Shown here one piece after another: positions 45,201 to 54,200 of a DNA stretch of 64,000 nucleotides. Origin of the DNA: Pterois miles (lineage: Eukaryota > Chordata > Actinopteri > Perciformes > Scorpaenidae); NCBI GenBank assembly GCA_947000775.1, contig CAMQGK010000567.1, positions 25,307,001-25,371,000 on the forward strand, given 5' to 3'. Both the position numbers and the translations under genes were made by a program. Every line of letters starts with the position of its first letter. Position 1 is the first letter of the stretch. Under the pieces are notes generated by a model. It was given only the letters and a program-made list of their open reading frames with translations, searched no databases and was not told where the DNA came from.

Positions 45201-48200
45201 TTTGCTCCTCATAAGCCTGTCTCTCCTTGAACATTTTCTCCTGGTAAGCCTGCTGCTCTTGGAACAGCTGTTGTTCTTCATAGGCTTTCTGCTCCTCATA
45301 CGCCTGCCTCTCTTTATACGCTTGCTGTTGCTCTTCATAGGCTTGTCTTTCCTGGTAGATTTGTTGCTCTTGGTATGCTTTTAGCTCCTGTATGGTAGCA
45401 TGAACCTGAAGGTCCTCTCTCGAGGGCAGCACTTTATGTAAGGAGTGCCGTTTAGGTGGTGGATTATTGCGGGGTGGAGGCGGGGGAGGAGGGCCAGATT
45501 TCCGGCGGATGGGCACATATCTTCTTGGAGAGTGTTCAGGGGTGAAGCTAAGCAGTTGCTGCTGCTGTTGCTGTTGTTGGCGCTGAGGCTGAGTCTGTGC
45601 AGGTGCTGGAGGTGGAGGAGGTGGGTCGTTGAACTGAACAGGTGGCGGCGGCGGAGGGGTCATCGGGGGTGGAGGGATGTGGTCCGAGGAGGAGGAGTAG
45701 GTGAGGGAGGAGGCATTCTCTTCTCCACTGCTGCTCTGAACGTCACTCGGGCTGCTGAGCTCTGGAGCCACAAATCCTCCATTTTCATCCTCGTCCACCC
45801 CCAACTCCTCATCATTATCCTCATCCTCCTCATCTGGGAAGCCCATCTGCACAACATCCTGGCATTAACACCAATTACACTTCATTAGCTCTTAAATATC
45901 AAAGTGGTACACTTGTCAAGTTAGATGAGTTAATTGGCTACAACAGAGTTATTTCTTGGTCTAATAAAACTGGACAGATTCTACAGGATCTCACGACTAG
46001 TAAAAACACAGATTTTTTTTTTTACATACACTTATAATGCAGCTTTAATGACAACTTGTGTACTTCTGTTATCAGTCCGGTTCACTTTATAACAGTGGTT
46101 CCCAACCTGGGGTCCGGGCCCTCCTTAGGGGGGCATCAAAGATCACAGGGGGTGCCCCAGGATTTGTCTGCTCTGAGCTTGTCAAAATCAGATTTATATA
46201 TGTATAACTAAAACCATACTAACACACCTACTGGATAATTTCCACAAACGTTTTTTTTTTGTTGTTACTCAGTAGGCCACATTGTGTTTAAACCCATTAT
46301 TTCTTCACAGCTGCAGATAAAGATCAGCCTCCACTAATATTATTAGTATTATATTATTAGAATTAGATTCCAGTGGGTGCGGCGAAGGATTGTTTCAGAC
46401 TTGCGTGACCCAACCATTTCTAATAACTCCACAATGCTGTCATGTAGTGTTGAGAATCATTTCCAAAATTCACAACATTCATTAGGGCTGTCAAGCGATT
46501 AAAATATTTATTCACAATTAATCGCAGATTTGTATCTGTTCAAAATGTACCTTAAAGGGAGATTTGTCATGTATTTAATATTCTTATCAACATGGGAGTG
46601 GGTAAATGTACTTGATTTATTATTATATTATTGTAAATCAATTAACAACACAAAACTATGATATTGTCCAGAAACCCTCACACGTACTGCATTTACCATA
46701 AAAAATATGCTCAAATCATAACATGACAAACTGCAGCCCAACAGACAACAACAGCTGTCAGTGTGTCAGAGTGCTGACTTGACTATGACTTGCTTCAAAC
46801 TGACTGTGATTATCCTAAAGTGGGCATGTCTTTAAAGGGGAGACTGGTGGGGACCCACAGAACCCATTTACATTCACATATCTTGAGGTCAGAGGTCAAA
46901 GGACCCCTTTGAAAATTTTTCCTCACCTAAATTAAGTTTAGAGCGTTATTTAGCCTCCTTCACAACGAGCTAGTATGACATGGTTGGCACTAATAGATAG
47001 CTTTCCTAGTTTCGTTAGATGCTATGATTCTTCACTCTAGCTTTAAAATTGGGGGATCAGATTGTGCTTTTAATGATTCACTGAGGTCAAAGTGTTGGAA
47101 AAGAAAACGTGACTGAAACAAACTAGTACACAGGACAACATACAAGGAAAGATATGTTGTATTGCAATTTTACGCAAAAGATTATTCTCTAAACCTAGTT
47201 TTATTCTCAGTCTTTCACTTTGTCACTTATTTTACAGGAGAGTACGTTCTGTACCTGTGCGTCAAGGGGTCTGTTCTACTTCACATCTGGATGCGACGCT
47301 TACAGTACATACCGCGGGGAATCAGTGTACCATGCACAATTAACCCATTATCACCGGAAACTATGGAAACGTGGGTATTTCCTAAGGCTGTCCTCTGAAC
47401 AACACACTCATTTTGTCGACCAATCGATCAGTTGATTTAATTGACATATCTGTGAAACAGAGTTGCTCCACACAGAATCACACAAAAACACCACTTTAAA
47501 TCTTGTGTTCACCAGATATGTGCTCATAAGTTTCTTGGACATAAGTCATTCAGCATGAAGAAAGGCTAAAAAAGGACTAATTAACTGAAGAAATATTAGT
47601 TGACTGAGACCAAAACAACTTTCAGGATATTTGTACATTATTTTTCTTTCTACACCAAAGAAAACAACCTTTACAACCTTTTTAACAGACTGTCAGAAGC
47701 TCCTTGACTGCCTGAAGGTTTCCTCTTGTAGAGAAGTAATAAAATAAAATCACTACGTATGCGCTCATAAAAAGTTAATGATTCAGATTAATGTTCAGAT
47801 TGATTACATGGTTATTGAATAAACACCAACAGTCATCAAATCATCAGCTAATTCTTTTAACATCACTTAATAATGGGGCTTCAGGCTTCATGTAAATTAC
47901 CTCCTCATAGTCGTTCTCTGGAGTCAAGAAGTCATCGATGATGGCCACCCTTTGTCCCAGCTGCTCACTCAGAGCATCCAGGAAGCGGTCTGTGTCTTCT
48001 GAGCGTGGCGGTTTGGAGAAAGTGTAACGCCGCTTGTTGCTGCGGTGGGCGGGAGGACTAGATGGGTAGTCAGTGGGGTCTGGAGGTGATGGAGGGGGAC
48101 TGTCCAGGCTGATGTAGGGGTTGGACTCACCGCTGGTCTGGCTCGTCAGCCCTGATGAGTAAAACTGGGATGGAGGGGGGCTGGGGAGCGGCTCTGGCCA

Positions 48201-51200
48201 GGATGTAGGAGGCGGGGGTCCTTTACGGCTGCCTGAGATTAGTAGAGACATACAGTGTCCAGTTACATAAGGACGGTGAAAATTAGTCTTTCAGATGGTC
48301 AAATAGAAAAAATAGACTCAGTAAAGTGTGCTCACCCTGCATTTGTCTGCATATAAATCCCATCCTGAAGGACTTAACCCTTTATAAACTGTTCAATATT
48401 GTTCTTTTCCAACAAAATCTCCAATAAACCACTGAAAATATCTACACCTACGTCTAGATAATCTGTAGGAAATTTACCCCAGTCAATCTAAAACAGTGCC
48501 AATGATGAACTAGATTTCACAAAGTAAAGAAGGATTTTCCCTCTACGATGTAAAAATATGAAAAGGTCTTTGGAGAAATGTAACTTGAATATGTCTCTCT
48601 GAGGAGCTAACACTGGGGGTCTTTAAATGTGTGTTTTCTAGTTCCACTTCCACCATCACCATGTCCTCCCTACTGTATGAGGCTCAGTGTTTCTGGACTG
48701 TACTCGACTTAAAAGTGCCTTCCTTCCACCTAACTTACCTGCAACCTGAGAGGCTGACTCTGCCTGATGTAGACTGAATGTCAGGGTATTCCTATCTTAC
48801 CCTGATATGTGCACACTAAATGAATAAATAAATAAATGATAAATCACTCAATCATTCATGAAATGCGGCAACAATATTAAAAATAAATGTAGCCATTAAT
48901 GAATTGATAAATTGATATTTCTATTTTAATTTGCTTCATTTATTTTTGTATTAATGCCCTTACATATTTACTCCTCTGTTGAATTTGTTTTGTATTTGTT
49001 TTTATATCTTTTTGTGTGTGACAGCCCCCCTTACTTGCATACTGAGGCAGAAATGCACAAAAAAATATAAAAAGAAATGTTAAGGAAAAGAGATAAATCA
49101 TTTTGGGAAATAAAAAAGGGGTGAAATGCAAAGGGAAAATTGCACACATATACGTATGACGTACATCCATACGTACATACATACATACATACATAAATAA
49201 ATGCATGAATGCATGAATACACAAATAAAAATCTACATTTAAAAAGAAATATACAATTAATAACAACAATTAATGCAAAGATACAGAAATAAATGCAAAA
49301 AATACAAATATATTTAAGAATTAATAAACTAAATACATAAATGAACAAAGGGAAGATTAAAAAGATTAAATAAATAAGGGAATTAATACAAAGATAATTA
49401 AAGAAGTAAATTAAAATAGAAATATCAATTTATGTCACATTTTATCAATTAAATAATGTCTGCATTTATTTGTAATACAATTTGTGTTACATTTAATATA
49501 TCTAATTATTTTATCTTTTTTATTTATTTTTGATTTTAGCAGGTTCCATCCTCCATACAGACCTTTAACTTGCAACTTAAAAAATTTAAAATAATGCTTT
49601 ATATCAAGGTGTCTGACCCTGCCAGCCCATGTTCTAATCTAGCACAATAAACTTAAATAAATCATAAAAGCCAGGCTAAGAAAATATTGAAATCAGTGAG
49701 TTGTTTGAAGGCTCCTCTGTGCTGAATATTTATGTACATAAAATCACAAAAATCCTGTAAATGTAAAACTCAAGGATATTCAGTTGAGTCAGAAATGGGT
49801 TAGCTACCCTGGGATTTATCATTCTTTCACTGCAGTTCTTTTGTTATCCTCCCTCTATTACACTAAAAACACACACTCATGCACACAATAGATCAGCATG
49901 GTAGTCATTTTAGGCAGTAAATATAAGTCTAGCTGCTATAGGGTGTATTTATACTTTTGGCTACCTGTGTTAGCATTTATTGTAGGAGAGGCTGTGCACG
50001 AGGGAGGCTCCAGATCCAGCAAACTCTCGGGGGCGGGAGGAGGACGACTCTTCAGAGACTTGGACCTCTTGGTTGAATACATGTTTTCCAGTTCAGCGTA
50101 CACTGCTGACAGCTTGTATGGTGGAAATGTAAAAGAAATCAGAGTGAGAGCTGCCCTAATGATGAGGTGAATGGTGACATTTACTGTATACTGTTTCCTA
50201 TGAGGGATTTGGTACGTACATTGGTGAGATTGTTGGGAGTCTCAGGAAGGGAAGTACCGTCTCCTGACTGTCTCTCTCCTGGAGTCAACCTCATCCCTGA
50301 CTCCAGCACCGTCTCTACACGTAGGCCTGTGATAACCAGGTAGCCGAGTGAGCTCTGGTCCACACATGGTTGCTAGATTTAGCCAGGTTTTTAGGATGTG
50401 GGCTCAGGCTGATTTGTGTTCACAGTCAGCTCAGATAAAGAGCAACAAAACCAAGCGGTTTTGTCTATATGGGAATATGTTGAAGCAATAGTTTGGGTGT
50501 TTTGAAGTGGGGTTGTAGGAGATACTTCTCCATAGTCAGTGTATTACCTACAGTAGATGATGGGAGTCATCTACTGAGTACCGGCACAGAGGAAAGGCAA
50601 TGTATAGCTGTGGGGCCAGCAGCCAAATGTATTTTAAGCACATAAAGGTTAGGCCCACCTAAAAAAAATCAACACCAGTTTAAATGTATGCTATATTTAT
50701 AATATTTTCACCGCTTTACCTTGCTGTTAGACAGTTATGTAGTCTTTTTCCGACGACGAACTGAAGCCACCAGACTCCGTTGAAAAAAAGCTGTATTTTA
50801 CAGAACACATGAACTGATGTTCTGCAGGGTAAAATCACAGGTTTTTGGTTCAATGGAGTCTGGTAGGTGTAGCAACAGGGTAATTCATGGGTAAAAAAGC
50901 TTCAGTTCCCCCATCAGCAAGGGCTGTCTGACAGCAAGGTAATACAGTGAAAATATTCTAAATATACCGTACACTTAAACCGATATAGATTTTTTTTTTT
51001 TTAGGTTTGCCACCAGCCCCGTCCACGGCAGTATATTGCTTTGCTTCTGTGAGGTAACTCCTGTCTGTTTCTCCAAGTTGGGGGCTGCTGTCTACTACAG
51101 GTAAAACACTGATTATGAATAAGTACTACATACAACCTCACTTCAAAATACCCAAACTGTCCCTTTAAGCTATTTTTGAGTATTTAAAACAATTCAGAAT

Positions 51201-54200
51201 ATAAGCAGTATGAACTGAATTAGTATGAACCACACTGGTCACAAAATACAAATTGGAAGCTGGAAACAAAAACTGCAGATTGTACTAAAAAAAAATCTAA
51301 CAAGGATTTAACATGACTGTGTTTGTGGTCACAAGGAGGATAGTGTTGATAATGCTGAAATAACAGCAACAGCGGTGATAAGAATCAATGGTGTTACCGT
51401 GGCGTTTCTGTTGCTATGGATGATAATGAAGGTAATGAAGTTCTGTACCCATGCCCAAATGTGTGCCAATGACCAGGTCGTCAGAGCTACGTCCCCTCAC
51501 ACTGCTCCTGTACGTGGTTCCTGTCACCCTCATGGAGCTGCTACGTCGATGGGGCTCGGCGGCAACCTCGGGCTCCGGAGGAGGAGGGGGAGGAGGAGGT
51601 GGTGGTGGTGGTGGTGGTGGAACTGGAACGCACACACATATTGGCAGTGCAGAGGAAGAGGCAACGGTGTATGAAGGGCACCTGAGTTGACTACCAAGCT
51701 GGTGGAGTTATTAAAGGTCTCCATGCCAGCGCCCATCACATTCACACACATAATAAACACAGTCACAGCAAAAGAACTGTGCGCACACACCTGGCGCTTT
51801 GTATCCAAGAAAGCGTGAGATCTTGCTCTGGCAGTGCTCCTGCTCCTCGTACGTCAGCAGCTGGTAGACAAACTGCCAGATCACCTGTTTGGCTGGAGTA
51901 TCCAGCACCGGGAACACATCCACGATCAGAGTGTCAACATTCCTGTTGCCATGGAAACACAGGCAAGGTGACAGATCGCCTGGCGGTCCAATCAGACGTC
52001 AGAAGTTGAGCTTGTGGGTATGGTCGCCCACATATACATATACGGCACTTTGCACGCTGCAGCCCGTTGCAGCAATACGACAACGTGGGCGCCATATTGG
52101 ACCGGGCAAGACTGGCCTGTAACCCTTTACCAGTGAACGGGGGAGCTGCTGTTTTTCTGGATCACAAGCACTATAACATCAACTGATTTCAGTGAGTCGT
52201 TATTATATTAAAGGGTTTATGATCTACGTGGAGAAGAGAAATAAAGTTTTGTCTCCAGTTATTTAGAATCTGGATAGTTCAGCTATAATCTCTGCTAGAC
52301 GTTAAGGAGACGAGTGTTTACAATAGGATTACATCCACTGAATTAACTTAATTAACCTACTTACTTAACTTACCTGATAGAATATAATTCATTTATCATA
52401 AGGAATTGTTAAAACTCACTTTGTCATGATAACTTAAATTGAATAAAATAATCAAAATATAATGTAATATAAAATAATACAATATAGCATAATATAAAAT
52501 AAAATGACAAACATAATATAATATAATATAATGCACAATGAAATGTCTTTCTCCATTTTAGCAATCATGGTTTCAATCTGTAGGCTACCGGTAACACTGC
52601 TACAGCAATTACTATTGTGTATTGACTAATAAGAGCAATCAGTATAACAATATTACATACATAAATAATGGTAACAATAGATATTAGTATAATAATATTA
52701 GTTATTTATTGAAATAATGGTGGTAATACAACAATTATAAAAAGTAATCTAATAGTGTAATTGTTCACCAAGACATGTCATCAGTTTTAATGTTTGCAAT
52801 AACGGACACATATTGTTTTTAATATGTTTGTACATTTCATGTTTTAAACATGTTAACGTCACTCCTTGTAGACCATAAACCCTCTAATATAAAAATGGCA
52901 CACTGGTATCGTTTGACAAACGTAGACGTTATAGAGCTTTTAATCTAGATAAACAGCAGCACCCCCGTTCACTAGTATTTATTTACAGGCCAATCTTGTC
53001 AGCTCCAATATGGCGCCCACGTTGATGTACAACCCAGGAGTCAATGCAACGTCTATGTAGGTATATACAGAATGTGTATGCAGGCACACGCCTTAAGCAG
53101 CATCAACAGTTAGGGGGAAAAAAAAACGTACTGCACTCCAGCTAAAACCACCTTATTTTAAAGTATTTATACCTACACAATGTACTTTTCACTGTAACGT
53201 ACATTATTATGGTATAATATAAAGCAAAAACAGCCCCAACAGTACAAAATACAGTTATGTTCAGTTACTCCTCTCATCCCTTCCTCCTTGTTTCACATCA
53301 CATCCAACCTCTCACCCCCCTCTTGGCTCACCTGTGCTGGAAGAAGTTCTCCAGAGCCTTACAGATGGTGTACCTCTCCTGGATGGTCAGCAGGTGCTCC
53401 AGCTGCTGCCCGAAGGTGCGGCCCTGAACCCGGATGCTGGGCGGCAGAATCTCCGCCACCCACTGCAGGGAGCTGAGCACAGGGGAGCGGGCGCGCTCTG
53501 TGGGAATGCCGCCACCCGCCAAGTCCTGCTCCGCCAGGGAGAATGTAGGCGGACCGTCCTCCACTACCAGCGTGGGCATGGCGCCGCTGCCCTGGAGCAT
53601 GGACACCACCTTCTCATGGGAGGAGGTCCTGCAGGCAGACACATGGGAACATACTGTGATAGCATTTTCACTGCAATTATTTTTTAGAAATTAGCTGAAT
53701 CCTATAATTTAAATCAGTCATTTCACTTGACTGATGTTTAAATAAACAAAAACATGAAACGGCCTCTGTATTCTGCAGAGACCATTACATATACTGGGGT
53801 ATAAAGACTGGAGAGCTTCTTCTTTCTCATTGTCTTTTAACTTCATCTATTTTCAGGAAACTGCTGTTTTTCAACTAAATCAATCGAAATTAAATTTCCA
53901 CTCCCTACAACAACCTTGGGAGTTATACAACAACAACACATCTTCAAAAAGGGGAACAACATTACCATATTTATGTTTACTTGTAAATACAATCATTGTC
54001 TATTGAATTAAGATTTAGAAGCGGCATGGTTTTATGTGGAGCTTGAGCACAATTTGCAAAGAATTAGTAAAGTGAATGCGGGTAACCTCATGTCCAGTCC
54101 ATTGAGAAACAGGATGCGGTCTCCTGGTTTCAGACCTGCCTTGTCTGCTGGGCTTCCTGCAGAACAAAATATGAGTAAGAGATGTCTGATTTGATCATTT

